The notes under the pieces: generated by a model
Databases searched by the model: none
The model's input: the letters and a program-made list of their open reading frames with translations, nothing else
Told to the model about the DNA's origin: nothing
Position numbers and translations under genes: made by a program
Origin: Synergistaceae bacterium
GTDB lineage: Bacteria > Synergistota > Synergistia > Synergistales > Aminobacteriaceae
Length of the DNA: 21,235 bases
Direction: 5' to 3'
NCBI GenBank assembly: GCA_012523155.1
Contig: JAAYJB010000486.1
Coordinates: 1-21,235 of the forward strand
In this document: positions 1-6,717 of the stretch, piece after piece
Position numbering within the stretch: the stretch's first letter is position 1
Layout: each line of letters begins with the position of its first letter

Positions 1-14
1 CAATAAACAAGGTA

Positions 15-42
15 TTGACACTTCGAAAATACGTGGTAGAAT
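15..42 (+). promoter_or_regulatory. Strong sigma70-type promoter
   Basis: A perfect TTGACA (15-20) is followed after 16 bp by TAGAAT (37-42), one base off consensus. Transcription would start near position 49 and give a leader of about 160 nt ahead of the small gene at 212. In that leader CTGAAT (98-103) can pair with ATTCAG (115-120), and TTCCAG near 71 can pair with CTGGAA near 144. I do not recognise a known riboswitch. Confidence 0.7.
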
Positions 43-211
43 ATACGTTTAGTAAATAAAAAGTTGATAGTTTCCAGGTCATTGTGGAGCGATCATCCTG
101 AATGACTTGATTTTATTCAGCGTCCATACTTCCCTGAAAGAGACTGGAACCGAGACATCCTTTTTGAGGCGCTGTTCGTATCGGTATTATGAAAAAGAAA
201 GAGGTACATGT

Positions 212-379
212 ATGTTCAACAAGAAACTCGTATTTGTATCCGGAAAGCCTTTCTGGCTTCTTCCGGAGGGTAGCTTCCTGGATGTGGAACAGAAAAACGG
301 CAGGATAGTTGACACGGTGCTTTTCCGTAAACCTGACGACCGCTGGAGCGGTATGATTTACGGAGAACAGGGAAACTGA
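212..379 (+). CDS. Small 55-residue protein of unknown function
   Basis: Not recognised. The start MFNKKLVF was chosen because an AAGAGGT ribosome binding site lies six bases upstream; a longer reading of the frame has no such site. The protein is 55 residues, with a hydrophobic-aromatic first half (LVFVSGKPFWLLPEGSFLDV), a central charged stretch (EQKNGRIVDTVLFRKPDD) and a polar tail. It has no signal peptide, no convincing membrane helix and no cysteines. The alternation of short beta-prone segments with glycine turns suggests a compact, possibly SH3-like beta fold, but that is only an impression. It sits alone between a strong promoter and a perfect terminator, so it is probably a monocistronic, well-expressed gene. 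Confidence 0.6.
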   Translation: MFNKKLVFVSGKPFWLLPEGSFLDVEQKNGRIVDTVLFRKPDDRWSGMIYGEQGN

Positions 380-408
380 AAAGTTCCCCTGCAGTTTACA
401 AACTGAAG

Positions 409-438
409 GCTCCTCCCCGCAAGGGGAGGAGCTTTTTT
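409..438 (+). terminator. Rho-independent terminator of the small gene
   Basis: A perfect 10-bp stem (GCTCCTCCCC, 409-418, with GGGGAGGAGC, 423-432) closes on a GCAA tetraloop and is followed by six T (433-438). It ends the unit 30 bp after the stop codon of the 55-residue gene and separates it from the methyltransferases. Confidence 0.92.
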
Positions 439-542
439 GTGTTGTTTGCACCGGGTCGATGGTATGATCTATGAAGTCAGGAAATACTGGAGCACGTCAT
501 AAAATCCGGCGCTTCGGCCGCACTGACAAAGAAGGTATATGC

Positions 543-1307
543 ATGGACAGGTGGAAGTTTTTTGACATCACGCATCGGGAGCACATTATCTGCAATCCTG
601 TGAGTCTTGAGAAAATTGAGCAGCTCATCACATTTCTGCCTCTGAGACCCGGGGCACGCATACTTGATATAGCCACTGGAAAGGGCGAGTTCCTCATCAG
701 GCTTGCGGAACGGTACCCGGAAATAACCGGGACAGGAGTTGATCTCTCTCCCTACTTCATTGCCGATGCCCGGAAGAAGCATCAGGAACGTACTCCGGAT
801 ACCCGACTCCATTTCCTGGAGATGGACGGGGCCAGGTATGTTCCGGAGACCCCGGAGAGCTTTGACCTGGCAGCCTGTATAGGTGCGAGTTGGATTTTTG
901 GCGGGCATCGAGGGACGTTGAGCGCGCTGAATAAGATGGCAGCCCCGGAAAGTTGGATCGTTGCGGGAGAACCGTACTGGAGGCATGAGCCGGAAAGAGA
1001 GTATTTAGAGGCGATCGGAGTGAAACGGAACGACTTCGGAACACATTATGAGAATGCAGATGCCGGGCGGGAGTTCGGACTGGAGCCTGTCTACACACTC
1101 GTAAGCAGCCAGGATGACTGGGATAGATATGAAGGGTTACAGTGGTATGCTGCTGAAACCTGGGCGAGTGACTATCGGGATGATCCGGATGTGGAGGCCG
1201 TGCTGAATCGGGTTCGTGAGGGCAGGGCGGCATATCTGCGGTGGGGACGGGAAACGCTGGGATGGGCGATTTATGTGTTCAGGAAAGGGAGCACAGCACT
1301 TTCCTAA
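543..1307 (+). CDS. Class I SAM-dependent methyltransferase (first of three)
   Basis: This 254-residue protein transfers a methyl group from S-adenosylmethionine to an unidentified acceptor, probably in the cytoplasm. Motif I is at residues 38-50 (ARILDIATGKGEF) and the acidic residue that binds the adenosine ribose is D67 in GTGVDLSP. A motif-IV-like FDLAACIGASWIFGG follows. The C-terminal part is rich in Trp and Tyr (for example EGLQWYAAETWASDY), which suggests a substrate lid. The start at 543 has GAAGG seven bases upstream; the frame stays open upstream to 471, but no ribosome binding site was seen there. It opens a run of three methyltransferase genes. The substrate cannot be deduced; small-molecule methylation is more likely than DNA methylation because no NPPY or PC motif is seen. 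Confidence 0.82.
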   Translation: MDRWKFFDITHREHIICNPVSLEKIEQLITFLPLRPGARILDIATGKGEFLIRLAERYPEITGTGVDLSPYFIADARKKHQERTPDTRLHFLEMDGARYVPETPESFDLAACIGASWIFGGHRGTLSALNKMAAPESWIVAGEPYWRHEPEREYLEAIGVKRNDFGTHYENADAGREFGLEPVYTLVSSQDDWDRYEGLQWYAAETWASDYRDDPDVEAVLNRVREGRAAYLRWGRETLGWAIYVFRKGSTALS

Positions 1308-1457
1308 TTGATTGATGCCCATTATTGGGCGTGGTCATGATGACCCGGATAAAAAAGAGGCATCACCGCCTCCGAACAAACTGTTCAGCCGGATCGGCGG
1401 GAAAAGGTGTTGGAAGAGCGGTTGTGTTCCTAAAGGAAACAGAATGGGGGAATGGAA

Positions 1458-2216
1458 ATGAACGAATTATCTCCCTTGTTCCGAAAGCTGTTCCTGGAAC
1501 TTTTCGAGTCGCTTCCCAGGCAGGGCCCGGGGAGCAGGGCCTGTGCGGCCAGGGCGCTTTCTCTGTGCAGTGACTTGCCGTCAGACCCGAAGATTTTGGA
1601 TCTTGGCTGTGGTGTCGGAGCCCAGACAATGCATCTTGCCGAATTTACCTCGGGTATTATAACCGCCGTAGATATTCATGCGCCGAGCATCGAACATCTG
1701 AAGGCCAGAGTGGCTGAACTTGGCCTTTCAAAACGGGTTATCCCTATGGCGGCCGAAATGACAGACACAGGACTGCCCCCTGAGAGTTTTGACCTGGTCT
1801 GGTCGGAGGGAGCGCTTTACAATATAGGGATAGGTAAAGCGCTGTCGGTCTGCCGCAGTCTCCTGCGTCCCCGAGGGTATGCCGCGTTCACCGATGCGGT
1901 CTGGACCATTGATGACCCGCCGCCGGAGGTGAGGGAGCTCTTTGAGTCGGACTACCCCGGTATGGGAAGGGTTGACGATCTCCTGGCGATAATTGCAGCG
2001 ACAGGTTTTACGGCAGTGGGGCATTTTACGTTGCCCGACGAGGCCTGGTGGACGGATTTTTATTCGCCCATGGAGAAGTGCCTCGGGGAGATGCGGCAGC
2101 GATACCGGGGCAATGACGAAGCTCTGGCCGTGATCGACATTCTGGCCCGGGAGCCCGAAATGCACCGGAAGCACTCGAACTGTTACGCTTACGAGTTTTT
2201 TGTCGCGCATCGGTAG
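1458..2216 (+). CDS. Class I SAM-dependent methyltransferase (second of three)
   Basis: This 252-residue enzyme has a clear Rossmann-type SAM site: motif I at residues 46-54 (ILDLGCGVG), an acidic D72 in ITAVDIHAPS, and a motif IV region SFDLVWSEGALYNIG followed by LLRPRGYAAFTD. This is the UbiE/Methyltransf_11 pattern used for small-molecule methylation. The start at 1458 was chosen over the ATG at 1452 because GGGGGAA (1446-1452) then has normal spacing. It follows the first methyltransferase by 150 bp and precedes the third by 71 bp. Sequence similarity to the other two is confined to the SAM motifs, so it is not a recent duplication. The acceptor is unknown; the C-terminal half (DEAWWTDFYSPMEKCLGEM) would form the substrate pocket. 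Confidence 0.82.
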   Translation: MNELSPLFRKLFLELFESLPRQGPGSRACAARALSLCSDLPSDPKILDLGCGVGAQTMHLAEFTSGIITAVDIHAPSIEHLKARVAELGLSKRVIPMAAEMTDTGLPPESFDLVWSEGALYNIGIGKALSVCRSLLRPRGYAAFTDAVWTIDDPPPEVRELFESDYPGMGRVDDLLAIIAATGFTAVGHFTLPDEAWWTDFYSPMEKCLGEMRQRYRGNDEALAVIDILAREPEMHRKHSNCYAYEFFVAHR

Positions 2217-2287
2217 GACTGAATGTCCCGGCATATCTTTCGGGATGAGCCTGTGACCGGAGGAATACGGGGTAGAAGGGGATGGAC

Positions 2288-3070
2288 ATGGAGAGAAAAA
2301 ACGAAGTGGCTTCGGTGCCGCATCTCAAACTCTACCGTGAACTGGCGGAATGGTACCCCCTTTTGACGCCTGTGGAGGACTACGAGGAAGAGGCTGGTTT
2401 CTACCGCAGTCTTTTCACGTTTTACTGCCGTCGGACTCCCCGCACTCTCCTTGATCTCGGCAGCGGCGCGGGTCACAATGCGGCGTACCTGAAGGGCTCT
2501 TTTTCCTGCACCCTGGTGGACCAGGAGCCGGCTATGGTGAAACTGAACCGCCGCATGAACCCGGAATGCAGGCATGTGCAGGGAGACATGAGATCCATCC
2601 GGCTCAGGCAGGTGTTCGATTGCGTTCTTCTCCATGATGCGGTGAATTACATGAGAAGCCGAACCGATCTCGTTAACGCCCTCACAACCGCCTTCGTCCA
2701 TACGGCCCATGGGGGAGCGGCCCTCTTCCAGCCGGATTTTGTGGCCGAAACTTTCGAATCCGGCACGGAGACGGGAGGCAGCGAAAAAGATGGCCGTGCA
2801 GTGCGCTATCTCGAATGGCGATGGGTCCCTGATCCCGGGGCGGAAATGTACGTGGCCGACATGGCCTATATGTTGAGGGACCGGGACGGGAGCGTGGAGG
2901 TAGCCCAAGACCGCCACTGGATGGGGCTCTTCCCCAGGTCAGTGTGGCTTGAGCTGATAGGAGCGGCGGGATTCGAACCTCTGGCTGTTCCCTTTGCTCC
3001 CGGAAGGGACAGCGGTCCGGAACGGGAGCTCTTTCTTGGCCTAAGGCCCGGCCCCCCAGGAGGAATGTGA
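2288..3070 (+). CDS. Class I SAM-dependent methyltransferase (third of three)
   Basis: This 260-residue SAM-dependent methyltransferase carries motif I at residues 54-63 (TLLDLGSGAG), the ribose-binding acid D78 in CTLVDQEP, and FDCVLLHDAVNYM as the motif IV region. The N-terminal YRELAEWYPLLTP segment is typical of class I small-molecule methyltransferases of the Methyltransf_25 type. The ATG at 2288 is preferred over 2282 because AGAAGGGG (2274-2281) abuts the earlier one. Its last codons contain AGGAGG (3058-3063), which could serve a short reading frame starting in the stop codon at 3070. The C-terminus ends in a proline-glycine-rich tail. The substrate is unknown. Confidence 0.82.
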   Translation: MERKNEVASVPHLKLYRELAEWYPLLTPVEDYEEEAGFYRSLFTFYCRRTPRTLLDLGSGAGHNAAYLKGSFSCTLVDQEPAMVKLNRRMNPECRHVQGDMRSIRLRQVFDCVLLHDAVNYMRSRTDLVNALTTAFVHTAHGGAALFQPDFVAETFESGTETGGSEKDGRAVRYLEWRWVPDPGAEMYVADMAYMLRDRDGSVEVAQDRHWMGLFPRSVWLELIGAAGFEPLAVPFAPGRDSGPERELFLGLRPGPPGGM

Positions 3071-3141
3071 TGCGGCTGACAGCACGGGAACCGGGTGAAC
3101 GTTCTTCCAGAACAGGAAGAGCTTTTCTCTTCGGCTTTTGA
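3070..3141 (+). CDS. Possible translationally coupled leader peptide (23 aa)
   Basis: An ATG overlaps the stop codon of the third methyltransferase (TGATG) and has AGGAGG six bases upstream, an ideal arrangement for coupled re-initiation. It opens a 23-codon frame with five arginines (at 2, 6, 11, 14 and 17), ending in FLFGF and TGA at 3139. The frame ends 70 bp before the M20 hydrolase start. It could be a regulatory leader, the remains of a longer gene, or chance. No conservation can be judged from one sequence. Confidence 0.25.
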   Translation: MRLTAREPGERSSRTGRAFLFGF

Positions 3142-3145
3142 AGAG
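3103..3145 (+). promoter_or_regulatory. Alternating complementary arms ahead of the M20 hydrolase
   Basis: Four short arms can pair in mutually exclusive ways: TCTTCC (3103-3108) with GGAAGA (3115-3120); GAAGAG (3116-3121) with CTCTTC (3127-3132); and CTCTTC again with GAAGAG (3140-3145). The first hairpin is followed by GCTTTTCTCTT and could be a weak terminator. The arms overlap the end of the arginine-rich mini-ORF, as in attenuators, but no strong U-tract follows the last hairpin. Confidence 0.25.
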
Positions 3146-3210
3146 CACATGGTACACTTTTTTAATACGATCCAGTATCTGGAAGAGGAACTACAGACAG
3201 GACAGGAGGC

Positions 3211-4464
3211 ATGGCTGTGTCTGACGGAACAGGGAAACCGCGGCCCGAAATCCGCGGTGATATTCTTTTTGATCATATAAGGACGCTTTCTTTGATAGGG
3301 GCCGATCCGCTTGGGGGAAGGACGAGGCTGACCCTGACAGAAGAAGACCGGAAGGCCAGGGATATTCTCGTGAAGTGGATGAAGGAACTGGACCTGGATG
3401 TGAGGGTGGATCGTTTCGGAAACATTTTCGGTATCCTTGAGGGGAAAGACGGGGGCAAGGACAGCCTGATGATAGGATCTCACATCGATACGGTGATCCA
3501 TGCCGGGCCTTACGACGGATGCTACGGTGTGCTTTCGGGACTGGCGGTTGCCAGGGCTTTTCGCGAAGCCGGCTGTATTCCCGGGCGTTCCCTTGTAGTT
3601 GCAGCGTTCACCAACGAAGAAGGGGTGAGATTTCAGCCGGATATGCTTGGTTCACTGGCCTTTGTGGGAGGTATTCCGGCGGACGAAGCCCTCTCTGTGA
3701 AGGATGACGGGGGGACCACCGTGGGTGAGGCGCTTTCACGGATTGGGTACAACGGAAATGAAGAGCCGGGATTTCTTATTCCTTCGGAATACCTTGAACT
3801 TCACGTGGAGCAGGGACCGAGGCTTGACACGGAAAAAATACGTATCGGGGTGGTGGAGGGAGTACAGGGTATTTCCTGGTGGCGTGTTTCGATCACGGGG
3901 AAGGCGAACCACGCGGGAACGACCCCCACGAACATGCGCCACGACGCGGGATATGCCGCCGCCAGTGTCTCAGTTTTCCTGAGGGACCTGGCGGTTTCAA
4001 CGGGAACTACGCTCGCCACCATCGGGACCATCAATTTTGAACCCGGGGCAGTGAACGTTATCCCATCCAGGGCAGTATTTACAGTCGATCTTCGCGACCC
4101 CGACTGCACCAGGCTGACAGAGGCCGAGGAAAAACTCGCGGAGTTTCTTCAGAAGACAGCCGGGGAAGAGGGGGTCCGGATATCTGCCGAGCACCTTGTG
4201 CGGTTCGATCCCGTCGTCTTTGACAGGGGACTTGCCGACGAGATAGAAAAGGTGGCGGCGGCGAGGGGACTTTCTTCCATGCGCATGGTGTCCGGAGCGG
4301 GGCACGATGCCCAGATGATGGCCAGGATGTGCAGGGCCGCAATGATATTTGTTCCGAGCGTCGGCGGGATCAGCCATAATCCGGATGAGCACACTTCGGA
4401 GGATGACCTGGCTGCGGGAGCCGAAGTGTTGCTCGACGTGGTGCTGAAGCTTCTGGGTGATTAA
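3211..4464 (+). CDS. M20-family N-carbamoyl-L-amino-acid hydrolase / allantoate-amidohydrolase-like enzyme
   Basis: The 417-residue protein belongs to the dinuclear-metal amidohydrolases that cleave N-carbamoyl groups (N-carbamoyl-L-amino acid hydrolase, beta-ureidopropionase, allantoate amidohydrolase) to give amino acid, ammonia and CO2. All metal ligands are visible: H91 in GSHIDTV, D102 in GPYDGCYGV, E136-E137 in FTNEEGVRF, H198 in LELHVEQGP and H389 in ISHNPDEHTS. The lid-domain signature GKANHAGTTPTNMRHDA is intact. Length is normal. The ATG at 3211 has AGGA eight bases upstream; a GTG at 3217 is a rival because AGGAGG (3204-3209) lies seven bases before it. Exact substrate cannot be fixed; an L-carbamoyl amino acid fits an amino-acid fermenter. 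A strong terminator follows the stop directly. Confidence 0.85.
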   Translation: MAVSDGTGKPRPEIRGDILFDHIRTLSLIGADPLGGRTRLTLTEEDRKARDILVKWMKELDLDVRVDRFGNIFGILEGKDGGKDSLMIGSHIDTVIHAGPYDGCYGVLSGLAVARAFREAGCIPGRSLVVAAFTNEEGVRFQPDMLGSLAFVGGIPADEALSVKDDGGTTVGEALSRIGYNGNEEPGFLIPSEYLELHVEQGPRLDTEKIRIGVVEGVQGISWWRVSITGKANHAGTTPTNMRHDAGYAAASVSVFLRDLAVSTGTTLATIGTINFEPGAVNVIPSRAVFTVDLRDPDCTRLTEAEEKLAEFLQKTAGEEGVRISAEHLVRFDPVVFDRGLADEIEKVAAARGLSSMRMVSGAGHDAQMMARMCRAAMIFVPSVGGISHNPDEHTSEDDLAAGAEVLLDVVLKLLGD

Positions 4465-4471
4465 AGAATGA

Positions 4472-4504
4472 TAAAGGTCGGGAGGGTATGCCTCCTGACC
4501 TTTA
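4472..4504. terminator. Bidirectional terminator between convergent genes
   Basis: A 14-bp stem (4472-4485 with 4491-4504, one G-T wobble at 4480/4496) closes a GTATG loop. It has A/T-rich ends on both sides, TAAAG on the left and CTTTATTTT on the right, so it can act on both strands. It includes the stop codon of the minus-strand gene that ends at 4502. Confidence 0.85.
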
Positions 4505-5536
4505 TTTTAGAAATTCCCTGAAATTGGCCAGCCGTGCGGACGGTACGGGAAGCTCCGCCATCGAAGCCAGTCCTGCCGGGGCATTTATGACCTGGGGGAT
4601 CATATTCACGGCGAGAGCTGCGGTGGCCGTTCCTCCCGGTATTTCCGGCTTGATCGCGACCTGGATGTTCGGGATCCCCTCGATGTTTATGTAGTCTCCT
4701 GTTTCAACTCCCTCGGCATCCGGCTGAACCTGCTGCGGGTGTTCGAGGATGATGACCGGTTCCCCTCCCGACCAGCCTTCGGCACGATGGCTGCAGCCCG
4801 CAACCTGTCCCGGCCTGACGTCTGCGCAGGCGGTTTTCCTGTGGATCCCGGAGATGATCGGATCAATGGACTGGGTGATTTTTTCGAGCCTGATCCCCAG
4901 TGAAGATGCGATCATGTGTATTGATTGGGGGAAGCCTATATGGCCTACGATTGTGCCGTCTTCAAGCCCGCGGCGGAATTCCTCCGGGGTGCAGCCTACA
5001 CCCTGTGTTTTCATGACCGTCGGTCCGAAGGGGGATAGGTCGTTTATCCTTTTCGCCGAGATCTTCCGGATGCTGGAACATGTACCTGAAAGGGCTATTA
5101 TCAGTGTATCGAGCACAAAACCGGGATTGACCCCCGTTCCCAGCACAGTGACTCCCCGTGATCTTGCAAGGGCATCGATTTCCCCGGACTCTTTCGGGGC
5201 GGTCAGCCGTGGATATGCCCATTCTTCAGCGATGGTTATCACATTTTTGCCGTTTTGAATTATCTTTCTGATGGGCTCCAGCGTCTCTCCCATAAAGGAA
5301 GAAACAGCGAGAAGAACGACATCTGCATCCATTAAAAGCACTTCTTCGGTATCCCGGGATACGTTGATTTTTTCGTGTCCGCTGATTCTCGTAATTTCAC
5401 TGAGGGGCTGCCCGACTTTATCGGGTGCTGAGTCCAGAGCCCCGACAAGTTCGACCCCTTCCTTTTCTGCAAGGATTTTTGCCATGAGCGTTCCCATTGT
5501 CCCGATTCCCCAGACGATGACCTTGATGTTTTCCAT
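4502..5536 (-). CDS. 2,4-diaminopentanoate-dehydrogenase-like NAD(P)-dependent oxidoreductase
   Basis: The 344-residue protein has an N-terminal dinucleotide-binding fold of the dihydrodipicolinate-reductase type (IKVIVWGIGTMGTLMAKIL) and the C-terminal sequence NAPAGLASMAELPVPSAR. This matches the family of 2,4-diaminopentanoate dehydrogenase, which in clostridial ornithine oxidation converts 2,4-diaminopentanoate to 2-amino-4-oxopentanoate. GTGVNPGF (middle) is also a family hallmark. The start at 5536 is preceded by GGAGG at normal spacing; an in-frame extension to 5602 is unsupported. No other ornithine-degradation gene (ornithine aminomutase, thiolase-like OrtAB) is nearby, so the true substrate may be another amino or dicarboxylic compound. 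It is divergent from the PLP enzyme at 5724 and ends in a shared terminator. Confidence 0.75.
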   Translation of the reverse strand: MENIKVIVWGIGTMGTLMAKILAEKEGVELVGALDSAPDKVGQPLSEITRISGHEKINVSRDTEEVLLMDADVVLLAVSSFMGETLEPIRKIIQNGKNVITIAEEWAYPRLTAPKESGEIDALARSRGVTVLGTGVNPGFVLDTLIIALSGTCSSIRKISAKRINDLSPFGPTVMKTQGVGCTPEEFRRGLEDGTIVGHIGFPQSIHMIASSLGIRLEKITQSIDPIISGIHRKTACADVRPGQVAGCSHRAEGWSGGEPVIILEHPQQVQPDAEGVETGDYINIEGIPNIQVAIKPEIPGGTATAALAVNMIPQVINAPAGLASMAELPVPSARLANFREFLK

Positions 5537-5723
5537 GACGTATTGCCTCCCCGAAATGCTTTGAAATGAAAAAAGTATGGAGTTTCCCAGGCTCCGTGTC
5601 AATCAGGGAAAACGTATCAATGGCAGGTGGCTTGCAATGGTTTTGGACGGACCCTATTGCAGGGGAAGGTCGTTTGCTGAGAGAATATGCATGCCGCAAA
5701 GGCAGAGGGGAGCGTGAATCAGA

Positions 5724-6683
5724 ATGGAAAAAGCGCTTGAAAACGTCCTCGGGGCAATAGGAAACACGCCTCTGGTAAGGCTTGACCGGCTGGTGAAAGC
5801 CTGGGGGCTTGAAGGTACCCTCTACGCCAAGTTGGAGTACCTGAACCCGGGCTTCAGCAAGAAAGACAGGATCGCCCTCAGGATGATCGAGGAAGCGGAA
5901 CAGTCGGGACGTCTTGTTCCCGGTCAGGCTGTAGTGGAGCTTACGAGCGGGAATACGGGGACGGGGCTTGCCATCGTATGCGCCGTGAAGGGATACCCTT
6001 TTACTGCTGTTATGTCGAGGGGCAATTCCATGGAACGGGCCAGGATGATGGCTGCCCTTGGGGCGCAGGTCGTGCTTGTGGCACAGGCACCGGGGTCTTC
6101 CTCGGGACAGGTGTCCGGGGAAGATCTGGAACTTGTGGAAGCGGAAACCCGGCGCATCGTCAGGGAGAAGAATGCGTTCAGGGCAGACCAGTTTCTGCTG
6201 GAGGGGAATATCAGGGCCCACGAGTTCGGCACCGGCGAAGAGATGTGGGAACAGGCGGAAGGCAGGATCGACGCCTTTGTGGACTTCGCCGGAACGGGAG
6301 GCTCTTTCGCCGGGTGCACCAGGGCACTGAAAAAACACGATCCTTCCATACGGTGCTACGTTGTCGAGCCGGACACGGCGGCGTGGCTCGCAGGGAAAAA
6401 AGTTACAGATCCCAACCACAAGATCCAGGGCGGAGGATACAGCAGGGATCTTCCTTTCATCGACCCGGAAAGTGTGGAGGATTACCTGGCGGTGGGCAGC
6501 GAAGATGCCGCCGAAGGGTCACGGGCTCTTGCCCGCTGGGAAGGTATTTTTTCAGGCTTTTCCTCCGGTGCGAACCTGCAGGCGGCGGTTTCGCTTCTGA
6601 GGGGCAGGGAAAAAGGGAGCACCGTCGCGTTTCTCGTGTGTGATTCAGGCCTGAAATACCTGAGTACCGACCTGTACAGCTGA
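5724..6683 (+). CDS. Cysteine-synthase-family PLP enzyme
   Basis: The 319-residue protein is a fold-type II PLP enzyme of the CysK/cystathionine-beta-synthase group, acting on O-activated serine or on cysteine by beta-elimination/replacement. The PLP lysine is K47 in NPGFSKKDRIAL, the substrate-carboxylate loop is TSGNTG (74-79), the phosphate loop is GTGGS, and HKIQGGGY, FSSGAN and the pyridine-binding CDSGLKYLS region are present. Length fits free CysK, without CBS regulatory domains. FSKK in place of the usual SSVK shows it is not a standard cysteine synthase; fusobacterial CysK homologues of this broad family release H2S from cysteine, which is an alternative role. The ribosome binding site GAGGGGAG ends 11 bases before the ATG. 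It is followed after 34 bp by arginine deiminase on the same strand. Confidence 0.8.
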   Translation: MEKALENVLGAIGNTPLVRLDRLVKAWGLEGTLYAKLEYLNPGFSKKDRIALRMIEEAEQSGRLVPGQAVVELTSGNTGTGLAIVCAVKGYPFTAVMSRGNSMERARMMAALGAQVVLVAQAPGSSSGQVSGEDLELVEAETRRIVREKNAFRADQFLLEGNIRAHEFGTGEEMWEQAEGRIDAFVDFAGTGGSFAGCTRALKKHDPSIRCYVVEPDTAAWLAGKKVTDPNHKIQGGGYSRDLPFIDPESVEDYLAVGSEDAAEGSRALARWEGIFSGFSSGANLQAAVSLLRGREKGSTVAFLVCDSGLKYLSTDLYS

Positions 6684-6717
6684 TGGGGTGGATTCAGTCG
6701 AGGGGGAGGGCTCTGCC

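Noticed and set aside
49..211. Known riboswitch in the leader of the 55-residue gene
   Set aside because: Short pairings are visible, but no conserved core of a SAM, glycine, TPP or other class that I recognise.
471..542. N-terminal extension of the first methyltransferase
   Set aside because: The extra 24 residues are basic and unlike the family, and the start at 543 has a GAAGG site at the right distance.
1317..1330. GCCCA/TGGGC hairpin between the first two methyltransferases as a terminator
   Set aside because: The stem is only five base pairs and no T-run follows.
2226..2245. TCCCG/CGGGA inverted repeat before the third methyltransferase
   Set aside because: Five-base arms with a ten-base loop are expected by chance in GC-rich DNA.
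3095..3280. GTG-started 61-codon frame with an acidic, helix-like first half (EQEELFSSAFEEHMVHFF)
   Set aside because: It has no good ribosome binding site, and its last 70 bases overlap the M20 hydrolase in another frame. It could be the remnant of a frameshifted small gene, but one sequence cannot show this.
5418..6419. Long 333-codon minus-strand open frame across the PLP enzyme and the divergent gap
   Set aside because: Its composition is rich in Arg, Pro, His and Ser as in antisense shadows, and the plus-strand frame has complete PLP-enzyme motifs.
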